NCBI GenBank assembly: GCA_963741565.1
Contig: CAVUIK010000017.1
Location: 62,001 to 126,000 of the forward strand
Direction: 5' to 3'
Origin: Ga0077555 sp963741565
GTDB taxonomy: Bacteria > Pseudomonadota > Alphaproteobacteria > Rhizobiales > Hyphomicrobiaceae
DNA: 64,000 nucleotides
Below the pieces are notes generated by a model. The model was not told the DNA's origin and ran no database searches. It saw only the letters and a program-made list of their open reading frames with translations. The position numbers and the translations under genes were made by a program. This document shows positions 55,139 through 64,000 of this stretch, piece by piece; the first letter of the stretch is position 1, and every line of letters begins with the position of its first letter.

Positions 55139-56940
55139 CAATCTACCTCGAGTCTGAAGGGCCGCAAATGGCGGGTGTGCCGCTTCTCGGCGTGGTCGAA
55201 GGCGGCCACCCACATCAGCACGCCGGTCTTGATGGGGATGTCGTAGGCGCTGCCGGTGTGGATCCGGCGCACCAACTCCAACGTCCAGCGCCCCGCTGCC
55301 CAGCGTGCCGCGCCGCGAATGCCGATGCGCGTGTCGGCGATCTCCTGCACGACCAGAACACCGGGGATCACCGTGCCGTCCGCGATCTTGGCATCGAGCG
55401 CTGCCGCATAGGGCACCGACTCGCCGAGCGTCATCCACCACCGCGATCCTTCGCTTTCGCTTTCCGTCGCCGCATCGCTGATCCGTCCCATGGCTGCCGC
55501 AATTGCAGCAGGGTCGCGCGGCAGCCGGAGCGGCCGCAGCGCTGTGGCCCCGTCGGGCCCCGCCGCATCCTCGAAGTTCGACTGATAAGGCACGACTCCC
55601 GGATCGCGCGCAAAGCCACCCGAATAATGCGATTTTGCAACCGGGGCTGCATCGCCCGGCGCCAGGGGGCCGCCAATATGGCAATTGTCGATGTGCCCGG
55701 CGGGCCCGCCGTGCGATGCGCGCCATTGCCAGACGTCCGCTATGCTGCCGTCGACGGTGTAGTGGAGACCGCGACCCGAACTGCTCGGCGGCAGGCTCGA
55801 CAACGGCTGCCGCGCCAGATGGATCGCCGCACCGATCAACGGTAGCCCCGGCCGGGCCAACAGCACCGCCAGCTTGTCTTCGTGATACTTCGTCTCATCG
55901 CCGAGATCCGCACGGCTCGCCGCGATCTGCCAACGCCCGCTGCGCTTGACGAGCGGCAGATGCTTCAGGGACCTCGTCGGGTCCTCCCAGACAAACGCGA
56001 AGTACGCATATTGCCCATCGTGGAGCGCACGGATCTCGATCAGCGATTGACGGGTACCACCGAAATCGCCGCCCTGCGTCGTCTGCACGAAAACCGGCGC
56101 CGCCTTGGTCCAGGCCGGATCGGAGAGATCGCCATCGAGCTTTGGCGTTTCAGCTTCCGTGATTTCCACCACCCGCAACGCCGGGCGCGAAACATGCTCG
56201 GCGCCGACGGCGAGGCTGCAGACCGTGACCATCGCGCCAACGGCCAGCGCCAACGGATGCGCGGACAGCGATACAGGCTTCTGATTCCGGCGATGTTGAT
56301 CACCTGTTTCCGCCCCGGCAGATGGCGCGTCACGCGCATTCCGTTCCGCCCTCTCTGCCAACTGCTCGGCCAGCAGCTCGGCAAGATCCGGCGGCGGGCG
56401 CGCCACATGCAGGGGGCCCGGACGGACAATACGCGAGAGCTGCGCCATCCCTCCATAGGCCGCATGTAAGGCGACATGCGCGACCACACAGGCGATGGAC
56501 ATGAAGGTGGCGTAGAGGTGAATGGCCAGCGTCAATCGACCTGCACCGGCAAACAACAGAACGCCAGTGCCGACTTCGGCCACCAGCGCTCCAATCAGGA
56601 CCCAGTAGACGAGGATGTTGAGCGCAGCCCATCGGGTCCGCCCGGGGCGCAGCATCGCCAGTAGCCGTGTCTTGTCGAACTGTACACGGGTGGTGAGGCG
56701 CGCCCGCCACATGTAACAGGCATAGCCCACCAGCACGGCAGTCATGGCCGTTCCAGCCGCCAGATGATGAAACCACAGATTTCCAACCGGCAGCACCGGA
56801 TCCAGAATAGCGAGCCAAGCCGCGTCTGGATCGTCAGCCGCAATCCGCAGACCGGTTGCGACGAGCACCGCAAAGGAGCCGATCAGCAGGAGATGAAGAA
56901 TAACGGTTCCATAGTCCGTCGATCGACGAGGCTGGCTCAT
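55138..56940 (-). CDS. Membrane cytochrome b561-like protein with ethylbenzene-dehydrogenase-like heme domain
   Basis: 600 residues. A first half of membrane helices with the cytochrome b561-like pattern (TVILHLLLIGSFAVLVATGL, WFHHLAAGTAMTAVLVGY, IHLYATFMSIACVVAHVALH) offering heme His residues, and a periplasmic second half (about 285-600) with EB_dh/DOMON-type pattern (VVEITEAETPKLDGDLSDPA, YFAFVWEDPTRSL, DVWQWRASHGGPAGHIDN). The start at 56938-56940 follows GGGGAAGCCAACACC; a longer frame to 57096 looks non-coding. It is coupled to the 2Fe-2S reductase downstream and forms a membrane electron route of unknown purpose. Confidence 0.82.
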   Translation of the reverse strand: MSQPRRSTDYGTVILHLLLIGSFAVLVATGLRIAADDPDAAWLAILDPVLPVGNLWFHHLAAGTAMTAVLVGYACYMWRARLTTRVQFDKTRLLAMLRPGRTRWAALNILVYWVLIGALVAEVGTGVLLFAGAGRLTLAIHLYATFMSIACVVAHVALHAAYGGMAQLSRIVRPGPLHVARPPPDLAELLAEQLAERAERNARDAPSAGAETGDQHRRNQKPVSLSAHPLALAVGAMVTVCSLAVGAEHVSRPALRVVEITEAETPKLDGDLSDPAWTKAAPVFVQTTQGGDFGGTRQSLIEIRALHDGQYAYFAFVWEDPTRSLKHLPLVKRSGRWQIAASRADLGDETKYHEDKLAVLLARPGLPLIGAAIHLARQPLSSLPPSSSGRGLHYTVDGSIADVWQWRASHGGPAGHIDNCHIGGPLAPGDAAPVAKSHYSGGFARDPGVVPYQSNFEDAAGPDGATALRPLRLPRDPAAIAAAMGRISDAATESESEGSRWWMTLGESVPYAAALDAKIADGTVIPGVLVVQEIADTRIGIRGAARWAAGRWTLELVRRIHTGSAYDIPIKTGVLMWVAAFDHAEKRHTRHLRPFRLEVD

Positions 56941-57113
56941 TGGTGTTGGCTTCCCCTGCCCCGTGCGCGGCATTGTCATCGACAGGTGTCGACGATCATG
57001 CGCATCGGACGGCGTCGCAGCCGTCCTATCCTCCTCATGTTCCCCAATCAGCCACCGTGGACGGATTGCTGTCACCACACGGCCCCTTCTCTGCACGAAT
57101 GATGGCGACTTTA

Positions 57114-57127
57114 TGAATGTTCATTCA
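57114..57127. promoter_or_regulatory. TetR-type palindrome TGAATG-TT-CATTCA
   Basis: A perfect inverted repeat with 6-bp arms at 57114-57119 and 57122-57127 lies between the cytochrome operon (start 56940, minus) and the NdvA-like gene (start 57283, plus). The arm TGAATG/CATTCA is typical of operators bound by TetR-family repressors. No tetR gene lies in the window. The 342-bp intergenic stretch holds no other convincing feature. Confidence 0.5.
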
Positions 57128-57282
57128 GCGTGAAATGATCGACACGCTGCTCGGCCGGACGGACCTGCGCAATTCCCCTACCGCCCCCCGAACGCGCCGT
57201 GCTAGGTGAGCAGCCGACTGAAATGGGCCGTGTTTCAGCTCTCCAAGCCGCCCCGAACTCGACCTTAAGGACCGACGCCGGC

Positions 57283-59049
57283 ATGACACCCTGGCAGACC
57301 TACCGCCGCGCCCTCGGCCTGCTCGCGAGCGAGCGCTGGCTGGCCGTTATGCTCGTTGGCGCCGGGATGGTGATCGCGATCATCCAGGTGCTCGAACAGT
57401 TGATCTTCGGTTGGGTGGTCGATGCATTGGCCAAGGGGGAAGGCGCGTTTCCGACCATCGGGCTGTGGGCCGCATTGGGCCTCGTTGGCATTCTTGCGAG
57501 TGTGGTGGTTGCCGTCGCCGCCGACCGCATGGCGCACCGCCGCCGGCTCATTGCGATGGGAGACGCCTTCGAGCGGGCAATAACGTTGCCGATCAGCTAC
57601 CACGCCGAGAAGGGCTCGGGTGCCGTCGTTCGCGCCATCCTGGCCGGCACGGATTCACTGTTCTGGAACTGGCTGTCGTTCCTGCGCGAGCAACTGACCG
57701 CCATCGTCGGCATCCTGTTCCTGGTGCCGACCGCCATTCGCCTGGACTGGCGCATGGCTTCAATCCTCGGCGGTCTCGCCGTCGTCTACCTCGTCCTTAA
57801 CATGATGGTGGTGCGCAAGACCAGCGATGGCCAGGCCGAGGTCGAACGCTATCATTCGAACGTCTTCGGCCGCGTCGGTGACGTGCTCGGCAACGTCACC
57901 GTCGTCCAGAGCTTCACCCGGCTCGGCGCTGAGATGCAGGCCATGAAGGACATCATGGGCAAGCTGCTCGCCGTGCAGTATCCCGTGTTGACCTGGTGGG
58001 GCCTGCTCACGGTTCTCACCCGCGCCGCATCAACCATCACCATGGTGCTCGTTTTTGCGGTCGGCGCCGTGCTCTCGGCCAAAGGCGAGATCACTGTCGG
58101 CGCGATCGTTGCCTTCGTCGGCTTTGCAAACTTGTTGATCGGCAAGCTCGATCAGCTGTCCGGCTTCTTCGTGCGCATCAACCAGCAGGCGCCGACGCTG
58201 CGGACCTACTTCGAGCTGATCGACGCGAAGGGCCTGGTCGAAGAGAAACCCGGCGCCACGTCGCTCGGCGATGTCAAAGGCGACGTCGCTTTCGACAACG
58301 TTTCCTACCGCTACGGCCCCGGGGCAGCGGGCGTGTTCGACGTCGAGTTCGCGGCGCGCCCTGGCGAAACCGTGGCTCTCGTCGGCCCGACGGGGTCCGG
58401 CAAGACAACGACCCTTGCTCTCCTCCAGCGCATGCGCCAGCCCGATGCCGGCCGCATTCTGATCGATGGCCGCGACATCTCCGACGCAACGCTGACCTCG
58501 CTGCGGCATTCGATCGCCGTCGTGTTCCAGGATGCGGGCCTCTTCAACCGCACCATCGCCGAGAACATCCGGGTCGGCCGCCCCGATGCGCCCGATACCG
58601 AGGTCGAGCGGGCCGCGCGTCTCGCCGAAGCCCACGATTTCATCATGAAAAAGCCCGGCGGCTACCAGTTCGCGATCGGCGAGCGCGGCCAGTCGCTGTC
58701 CGGCGGCGAGCGCCAGCGCATCGCCATTGCACGCGCCATACTCAAGGACTCGCCGATCCTCATCCTGGACGAGGCGACGAGTGCGCTCGACGCGGAAACC
58801 GAGGGGAAAATCAAACGGGCGCTCGACGCGCTCCGCGAAGGGCGCACGACCTTCATCATCGCGCACCGCCTGTCGACCGTGGCCGATGCCGACCGCATCC
58901 TGGTGCTCGAGCAGGGCCGTATTGTCGAACGGGGCAAGTTCCGCGAACTCGTCCAGCAAGGCGGGCTGTTTGCACGGCTGGTGGCGGAAGGCGGCTTCAC
59001 GGAACCCGTCGAGCCGGACTCAGCCAGCCCAATCAAGGTGACAACCTAA
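57283..59049 (+). CDS. ndvA: Cyclic beta-1,2-glucan ABC exporter NdvA/ChvA-like
   Basis: 588 residues, the length of ChvA. The membrane part has six helices (MTPWQTYRRALGLLASERWL start) and the ATPase carries Walker A GPTGSGKTT (368-376), signature LSGGE (472-476) and LILDEATSALDAET. NdvA/ChvA exports cyclic beta-1,2-glucan, used for osmoadaptation and host interaction in rhizobia. The start ATG at 57283 has AAGGA 12 nt upstream; earlier in-frame starts at 57199 and 57223 are possible. No cyclic glucan synthase (NdvB) is in the window. Downstream UbiG is convergent (4 bp). Confidence 0.85.
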   Translation: MTPWQTYRRALGLLASERWLAVMLVGAGMVIAIIQVLEQLIFGWVVDALAKGEGAFPTIGLWAALGLVGILASVVVAVAADRMAHRRRLIAMGDAFERAITLPISYHAEKGSGAVVRAILAGTDSLFWNWLSFLREQLTAIVGILFLVPTAIRLDWRMASILGGLAVVYLVLNMMVVRKTSDGQAEVERYHSNVFGRVGDVLGNVTVVQSFTRLGAEMQAMKDIMGKLLAVQYPVLTWWGLLTVLTRAASTITMVLVFAVGAVLSAKGEITVGAIVAFVGFANLLIGKLDQLSGFFVRINQQAPTLRTYFELIDAKGLVEEKPGATSLGDVKGDVAFDNVSYRYGPGAAGVFDVEFAARPGETVALVGPTGSGKTTTLALLQRMRQPDAGRILIDGRDISDATLTSLRHSIAVVFQDAGLFNRTIAENIRVGRPDAPDTEVERAARLAEAHDFIMKKPGGYQFAIGERGQSLSGGERQRIAIARAILKDSPILILDEATSALDAETEGKIKRALDALREGRTTFIIAHRLSTVADADRILVLEQGRIVERGKFRELVQQGGLFARLVAEGGFTEPVEPDSASPIKVTT

Positions 59050-59053
59050 CCGC

Positions 59054-59815
59054 TTACCGCGCGACTTTTGCCGCGGCGACCAGATAGTTCACGTCGGTGT
59101 CCGGCGAGAGCGACCAGCGATCACCCAGCGGATCGTAGACCATCCCCTCGAACGCAAGCGATGACAGCCCCGCCGCGACGAGATGGCGGGCGAGTTCGTC
59201 CGGCGTGACGAACCGTTCCCATTGATGCGTGCCGACGGGTAGCCAACGCAGCACATACTCCGCGCCGATGATGGCCAGCAGATACGCCTTGAGCGTGCGG
59301 TTGATGGTGGAGGCAATCAGCAGCCCGCCCGGGCGCACAAGATCCGCGCAGAGCTTCATGAAGGCCGCCGGATCCGGCACGTGCTCGACCACCTCGAGGC
59401 AGAGTACGGCGTCGAATTGCGCGCCCTCGCGCAGCAAATCCTCAGCCATGGCAGCGCGATAGTCGATGTCGAGGCGTTGGCCCTCGGCATGCGACTTGGC
59501 TGCGGCAATGTTCTTGGGCGCAGGATCGATCCCCGTGACAGCGGCGCCGAGACGACTGACCGGCTCCGAGATCAGCCCGCCGCCGCAGCCGATGTCGAGC
59601 ACGCGCAGACCGGCGAATGGTTTGAGCCCACCACCCGCCAGCTTGAAATGCGCGACCATGCGATCGCGCACGAATTGCAGCCGCGTCGGGCCAAGCTTGT
59701 GCAGCGGCCGGAATTTTCCGTTCGGGTCCCACCACTCCGACGCGATCCGCGCGAAACGGTCGACCTCGCTCTGGTCGAGGATCGGGCGTTGATCGGTCGA
59801 TGAGGCTGGCGGCAT
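59054..59815 (-). CDS. ubiG: Ubiquinone biosynthesis O-methyltransferase UbiG
   Basis: 253 residues, SAM-dependent methyltransferase with the conserved DIGCGGG at 74-80 and the UbiG features: FARIASEWWDPNGKFRPLHK, CLEVVEHVPD, and FEGMVYDPLGDRWSLSPDT near the end. It makes both O-methylations in ubiquinone synthesis. The start at 59813-59815 is chosen because the longer frame (to 59896) adds residues not seen in the family. Monocistronic. Confidence 0.93.
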   Translation of the reverse strand: MPPASSTDQRPILDQSEVDRFARIASEWWDPNGKFRPLHKLGPTRLQFVRDRMVAHFKLAGGGLKPFAGLRVLDIGCGGGLISEPVSRLGAAVTGIDPAPKNIAAAKSHAEGQRLDIDYRAAMAEDLLREGAQFDAVLCLEVVEHVPDPAAFMKLCADLVRPGGLLIASTINRTLKAYLLAIIGAEYVLRWLPVGTHQWERFVTPDELARHLVAAGLSSLAFEGMVYDPLGDRWSLSPDTDVNYLVAAAKVAR

Positions 59816-59940
59816 CGCCGGATAGGGCGTCGGGACTGGGAAAATGTCAAGCTGCAGGCCTCGCGTCAGCCAGCGGACTTGACGCCTGCCCTGCAATCCG
59901 ATCCTTCATGATCGAGATGCCGACATCGGGAGGACGCTAG

Positions 59941-60684
59941 ATGGCCAAAGGCAAACACACCGCGCTGATCACCGGATCGAACAAGAACATCGGCCGCGCT
60001 TGCGCGTTGCATCTCGCCAAAGCGGGCTGCAACGTCGTCATCAACGGCGCCCGTGACAAGGCTGCGGCTGAAGCCGTGGCCAGCGAAGCCCGCACCCTCG
60101 GCGTCGATGCGCTGGTCGCCATGGGTGACGTCGGCCGCCGCGACGACGCCCACCGCATCGCCAGCGAGGCGCTGGCCAAGTTCGGCACGATCGACATCCT
60201 CGTCAACAACGCCGCCGTACGCGAAGACGGCAAGTTCCTCGAGATGACCGAGGAAGCCTGGCGCTACGCCATGGCCGTCAATTTCGACAGCGCCTATTGG
60301 CTCGCCCGCGTGTGTCTGCCCGGCATGATCAAGCAGAACTGGGGCCGTATCATCAACTTCGCCGGCATGAACGCGATCCACGGTTACAACGGCCGCGCCC
60401 ACGTCTCGGCGTCGAAGCATGCCGCCTGGGGCCTGACCAAAGCACTCGCCAAGGAGTTCGGGCCGAAGGGCATCACCACGAACATCGTGTCGCCAGGCCC
60501 GATCATGGGTGAGGCGCAGGAGACGCGGCAGGCCGAGCACATCGCGACGATGAAAGCACGAGTGCCCGTCGGCCGTCTCGGCACGCCGGACGAGGTGGCG
60601 GCCGCCGTCGCATTGCTCGCTTCGGACCAGGGTGGCTTCATCAACGGCCAGATGATCCAGGTGAACGGCGGCGCCGAAACTTGA
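59941..60684 (+). CDS. Short-chain dehydrogenase (SDR) with non-standard catalytic residues
   Basis: 247 residues, classical SDR fold: TGSNKNIGRACAL (coenzyme motif), DILVNNAAV, and the end PDEVAAAVALLASDQGGFIN with GQMIQVNGG. However the catalytic positions differ: FAGMNAIHG, with Gly142 where Ser is expected, and HVSASK with Val155 where Tyr is expected; only Lys159 remains. Without Ser and Tyr the usual hydride-transfer mechanism is unlikely, so this may be a binding or regulatory SDR or one using another residue (Tyr149 in HGYNG is a candidate). It may be co-transcribed with nothing else; the neighbours on both sides are minus-strand genes. Confidence 0.88.
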   Translation: MAKGKHTALITGSNKNIGRACALHLAKAGCNVVINGARDKAAAEAVASEARTLGVDALVAMGDVGRRDDAHRIASEALAKFGTIDILVNNAAVREDGKFLEMTEEAWRYAMAVNFDSAYWLARVCLPGMIKQNWGRIINFAGMNAIHGYNGRAHVSASKHAAWGLTKALAKEFGPKGITTNIVSPGPIMGEAQETRQAEHIATMKARVPVGRLGTPDEVAAAVALLASDQGGFINGQMIQVNGGAET

Positions 60685-60797
60685 GCCTGACGGTATCTGG
60701 CCGATGACGAGTCTGCCGACGACAGTGTCTGGCCTCGGCCAGGACACCTGCCGCGACCATCCTGCGGTGTCAAGCCGAAGGCACGACGCTGCTGGCG

Positions 60798-61076
60798 TCA
60801 CTTCTTATTGCGCGCGTCCAAGCACTTTCCGGCCTTCCAGTAGTTGAAGGTCCCGCACGATTTGTACGCAGCAACCTTCTTGACCGCCTTCGCTTTCATG
60901 ACTTTCTTGGTTTTTTTGGCTTTCATCACTTTCATGGCCTTCGGCGCCGCTTTGGCTTCTTTTGCCTTCGCGTGACCGGCGGCTGCAGCCGAGATCTCAG
61001 ACACCGCGACGTAGGTTGCGCCGATCGGCAAGGCCAACGCCGACGACAGCAGCAAGGCTTTCACGAACGTCTTCAT
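60798..61076 (-). CDS. Lys/Ala-rich exported small protein (92 aa)
   Basis: A signal peptide (MKTFVKALLLSSALALPIGA) is followed by a strongly basic, Lys/Ala/Met-rich stretch (KAMKVMKAKKTKKVMKAKAV) with KAK-type repeats resembling histone H1-like tails, and a short Cys-pair end (CGTFNYWKAGKC). The ATG at 61074-61076 has GGAGGAAGCG just upstream, which is why it is preferred to the ATG 24 bp earlier. Such proteins could bind anionic polymers in the periplasm or on the surface; nothing specific is known. Confidence 0.75.
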   Translation of the reverse strand: MKTFVKALLLSSALALPIGATYVAVSEISAAAAGHAKAKEAKAAPKAMKVMKAKKTKKVMKAKAVKKVAAYKSCGTFNYWKAGKCLDARNKK

Positions 61077-61162
61077 CGCTTCCTCCCACAGTTTGGACAT
61101 GATGGGCCGACCAGAAGCCGGCCCAGCACTATCTCATGGCGCGTCCGATATTCCCATCCCCG

Positions 61163-62783
61163 TCACTTCACAGCCGCCTCGATCACAGCCTTTACGTCGT
61201 CGCGGAACCGCGTTCGCGACGCGTCGCGTGAATAAAACATGTGCCCGCCCGGGTAGGTCACCGAGCGCACGCGGCCGTTGCCACCGTAGTCCGGCAGCTG
61301 ATCCAGCAGCATTGTGCTCGTGAAGTAGGGCGTTACGTGATCGGTGTAGCCGTGCCCCACGAGCACCGCGAGCTTCGGATCGAGCGCCAATGCGCTGCGC
61401 AGCTGCGACATCGATTCCGGCGGACTGGTGCTGTTACCCCAGGCCCAGCCCGAGTTGACCTCGCGGTTGAACATCCGGTAGCGGCCTTCGGGGCGCCAGT
61501 TGAGCCGGTTCGCATAGAGTTCCAGCATTGCACTCGTCATCGGCGCCGTCAGGGCAGTTGAGAACGGATCATCGGCACGCGAGAACAGCGCCGTCGGATC
61601 CTGATCAATCCCCGTGACGCTGGCATCGTAGGGGCTCGCGACAAGCCCCTTCGGCTGATTGGCCTCTCGCCGGTAGATGGCGCCGTCGAGGCGCCCGCCA
61701 TAACGCCGCACGACCTCCTCAGGAAGTCCGGTGAAGCCGGCGACCTTCTTGATGATCCGCTGCGCCGCGTCCTTATCCCGCGCGCCGCGCATCAGATCGG
61801 CCAGAAACTCGCCCTTCGCGTAGCTCTCGACATCGCGCATCGTCTCCGGCGAGGGCGTCTTGCCCTGTGCCTCGAGCGCGGTGGCGGCCAACGACGGCAG
61901 AATTCCGACATTGCTCATCGGCAGATCGCGCCGGCCACGCAACATGCCGAAGTCGAGCACCGGCGATATGACGATCAGCGCGGAAACGCCGATACCCTGG
62001 TTCGACTGCAACGTATAGGCGAGGCGCGGCAGACGGAATCCGCCGTAGCTCTCGCCGGCAAGAACCTTGGGCGAGGTGTGCCGGTCGTTGGCGGCAATCC
62101 AGCGGCGCACGAAAGTTGCGAGCTGCTCGATGTCACCGGTCACGGACCACGCGCCTTGTTGTGAGCTGGAACCGCCCGCGCTGGGCCGTCCCGTCGACGC
62201 TTGCCCGGCGTCCTGCCCGCCACTCCCGCTCGACGCGGCTGTATCCCGTGCCCGCGGGATCAATGAACACGAGATCTGTGAATGCGAGCCACGTCTCCTG
62301 GTTCACGAGCAAAGCGGGTGGCGCTGACGGCGCAACCGCATCGCCATCGATCTTGACGCGCCAGGGTCCGAGCGCCCCAAGATGCAGCCAAGCCGACGCC
62401 GAGCCGGGGCCGCCGTTGAAGGCGAAGGTCACGGGCCGTCGCTTGGCATCCTCGGTGCCGTCGGCCAGCACATAGCTGATGTAGGCGATCTCGGCCTGCA
62501 ACTGTCCATCGTCCCCGAGGATAGGAACGGAGCCCGCCGTCGCTTTGAATTTCAGCGAGCGCGCGCCCGGCAACTCGATCGCATGCAGGGTGACGGAATT
62601 CGCAGGCAGCCGCCGCTGCGGCGGGGCAGGCGTCGTGCGGGCGTCACTGGCGCCCTCCCGGCGGCCCTGCTCTTTCGACTGTGCTTGTGCGGGACGCTGA
62701 TCCTGGGCACCGGCTGGCAGCGCTGCGGTCGTGCACAGCAACGCTGCAGCAGAACACAGCCGGACGAGACGAATGAGACCCAT
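61163..62783 (-). pseudogene. S10 serine carboxypeptidase-like protein, frameshifted
   Basis: A signal peptide (MGLIRLVRLCSAAALLCTTA) and FNGGPGSAS (oxyanion region) lie in the first part, GESYGGF with the catalytic Ser in the second; the Asp and His lie in the last third (VLVGHGYTD...YPGGHMFY). Near 62231-62236 the frame breaks after PAGTGYSR, and removal of one base joins it to SSGSGGQDAGQASTG and the rest, giving about 539 residues, normal for bacterial S10 peptidases. A single extra base is either an error or a null allele. The family removes C-terminal residues from peptides in the periplasm. Confidence 0.85.
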
Positions 62784-62877
62784 ATGACCCTCGCGGCTAC
62801 GGACCTCATGCGATCCGGCCGTGACGAAATCATGCCATTGTGGCGAAGTCTATGCCTGTCCCGCGTGGACGGATCGA

Positions 62878-64000
62878 TCAGTTGAACGCGATCAGCCGCG
62901 CCTTGTCGGTCAGCACGAACATCTTGCCGCCTGCGATCACCGGCGCGATATAGGTCGGGGCGCCCAACTCCTGCCGGCCCTCGATCTTGCCGGTCGCGGC
63001 ATCGACACTCGCCAGCTGCCCCTTGTTCGACGTCAGCCACAGCTTGCCGCCGCCAAGCACCGGTCCCGACCATGTGGTCGCGTCCGGCAGCTTCATCGTC
63101 CAGAGCACCTTGCCGTCCCGGCGCGTAATCGCCATCAGCTGGCCTCCGGTATCGACCACATAGACCATATCGCCCGCGATCACCGGCGCCTGAATGCCGG
63201 GAACGTTCAGCGACCAGATCCGCTCGCCCGAGCGCGCATTCGTCGCAATCATCCGGCCGGAATGTCCAACGGCAAACACCGTGCCGCCGTCGATCGCCGG
63301 CCGGCCCGCATCGGTCATCGAGCCGAGCGACGAAGCAAGCCGCGTGCGCGCCAGCGACTCCGTCCACGCCGGTTGGCCATTGCTGAGCTTGAGCGCTACG
63401 AGTTCACCGGACGGATAAGGAATGACGGCAATGTCGCCATCGATGGCCGGGCTCGCGTTGGTAAGGATCGCGGCCCGCTCCGGAAGACCCTGATGGGTCC
63501 ACAGCTCGGCGCCGTCGGCAGCCTTCAGCGCGCGCGCGGCGCCATCGGCGGTGATGACCACGATTTTGTCACCGGCCGCGGTCGGCGAACTGCGGATCGG
63601 CGAGTTGAGGTTCTTTTCCCAGATCTTCTTGCCGCTGCCGCTCTCGAGGGCGAACACATAGCCAAAGCCCGTGGCTGCATAAATGCGCCCACCGTCAGCC
63701 GCGAGACCGCCGCCATAGCCCTTGTAGGCTTTCTCTTTATCAGGGACGACCGACGCCTTCCAAACCGCAGCGCCCGACATCGAGAACGCGGAGACGCGGC
63801 CATTCGTATCGAGTGTGAAAACCTTGCCGTCGGCCACGATCGGGCTCGCGGTCAGTTTGCCGTAGCTGGTCGAACCTTGGCCGGCGTCGGCCGTCCACGC
63901 TTGCCGCACGGTCGCATTGAGCGCGAGGTGGCCTGGCGAATTGCTGGCCGTGCCGCCAGGCTGCGACCACGCATCGTTGGCGCGCGGCGCCGGCAGAACG
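62878..64000 (-). CDS. bamB: Outer membrane assembly factor BamB-like PQQ-type beta-propeller (partial)
   Basis: The C-terminal 374 codons are present; the gene continues past the right edge. It is made of eight-bladed propeller repeats (GKKIWEKNLNSPIRSSPTAA, GERIWSLNVPGIQAPVIAGD, WLTSNKGQLASVDAATGKIE), typical of BamB and PQQ-domain proteins. BamB scaffolds BamA in outer-membrane protein insertion. The frame begins before 63909 (VLPAPRANDAWSQPGG), so the signal peptide lies outside. The end KARLIAFN is the usual last blade. Alternative: another PQQ-repeat protein, as the lipoprotein N-terminus cannot be checked. Confidence 0.85.
   Translation of the reverse strand, partial: VLPAPRANDAWSQPGGTASNSPGHLALNATVRQAWTADAGQGSTSYGKLTASPIVADGKVFTLDTNGRVSAFSMSGAAVWKASVVPDKEKAYKGYGGGLAADGGRIYAATGFGYVFALESGSGKKIWEKNLNSPIRSSPTAAGDKIVVITADGAARALKAADGAELWTHQGLPERAAILTNASPAIDGDIAVIPYPSGELVALKLSNGQPAWTESLARTRLASSLGSMTDAGRPAIDGGTVFAVGHSGRMIATNARSGERIWSLNVPGIQAPVIAGDMVYVVDTGGQLMAITRRDGKVLWTMKLPDATTWSGPVLGGGKLWLTSNKGQLASVDAATGKIEGRQELGAPTYIAPVIAGGKMFVLTDKARLIAFN

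Overview
The window is GC-rich bacterial chromosome with dense, mostly monocistronic or short-operon coding. The gene content points to an alphaproteobacterium, most likely of the order Hyphomicrobiales (Rhizobiales): a PbpC/alpha-2-macroglobulin pair, BcsS, an NdvA/ChvA-type glucan exporter, UbiG, a DUF2161 protein, CaiB-type enzymes, an orphan HyuA, a TRAP binding protein and dispersed TCATCCTCGGG-type intergenic inverted repeats. I cannot name the species from the sequence.

Layout. 1-0.7 kb: end of a DUF2161 gene and tRNA-Thr(UGU). 0.7-0.93 kb: three tandem 39-bp REP-like units. 1-8.6 kb: pbpC and a very large alpha-2-macroglobulin (periplasmic defence and wall repair). 8.8-13.6 kb: two unrecognised proteins (one a 939-aa polytopic protein) and BcsS. 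13.8-15.3 kb: three overlapping genes ending in a ferric-reductase/Rieske fusion. 15.3-22.5 kb: alcohol dehydrogenase, HyuA without HyuB, a small secreted protein, a DUF1932 dehydrogenase and a TPR protein.

22.8-40.4 kb is an accessory catabolic region: CaiB-type CoA transferase, GMC oxidase, two luciferase-like flavin enzymes, aminotransferase, hydroxyisobutyrate-type dehydrogenase, SMP-30 lactonase, the AtuA (DUF1446)/DUF4387 pair, an alpha-methylacyl-CoA racemase, an enoyl-CoA hydratase and a ThDP-dependent 2-hydroxyacyl-CoA lyase/oxalyl-CoA decarboxylase. A HigBA toxin-antitoxin pair and two inverted-repeat elements lie in it. Four of the five frameshifted genes of the window are here, and one of them (DUF1772) has three breaks. 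The last part (AtuA, racemase, hydratase, lyase) is consistent with breakdown of methyl-branched or isoprenoid acids, which is inference.

40.4-48.3 kb: MsbA-like exporter, an LplT-PlsC-Aas triple fusion, small secreted proteins, and the NfeD/SPFH pair. 48.4-52.6 kb: a Hanks-type Ser/Thr kinase whose extracytoplasmic domain looks like a TRAP (DctP) solute-binding protein, close to an orphan DctP protein with no DctQM; this is the most unusual arrangement in the window. 52.8-57 kb: a DAO-type oxidase and a membrane cytochrome b/EB_dh-like protein coupled to a 2Fe-2S flavin reductase. 57.1-64 kb: a TetR-type palindrome, NdvA-like exporter, UbiG, an SDR lacking its catalytic Ser and Tyr, a Lys-rich exported peptide, a frameshifted S10 peptidase and the start-less end of bamB.
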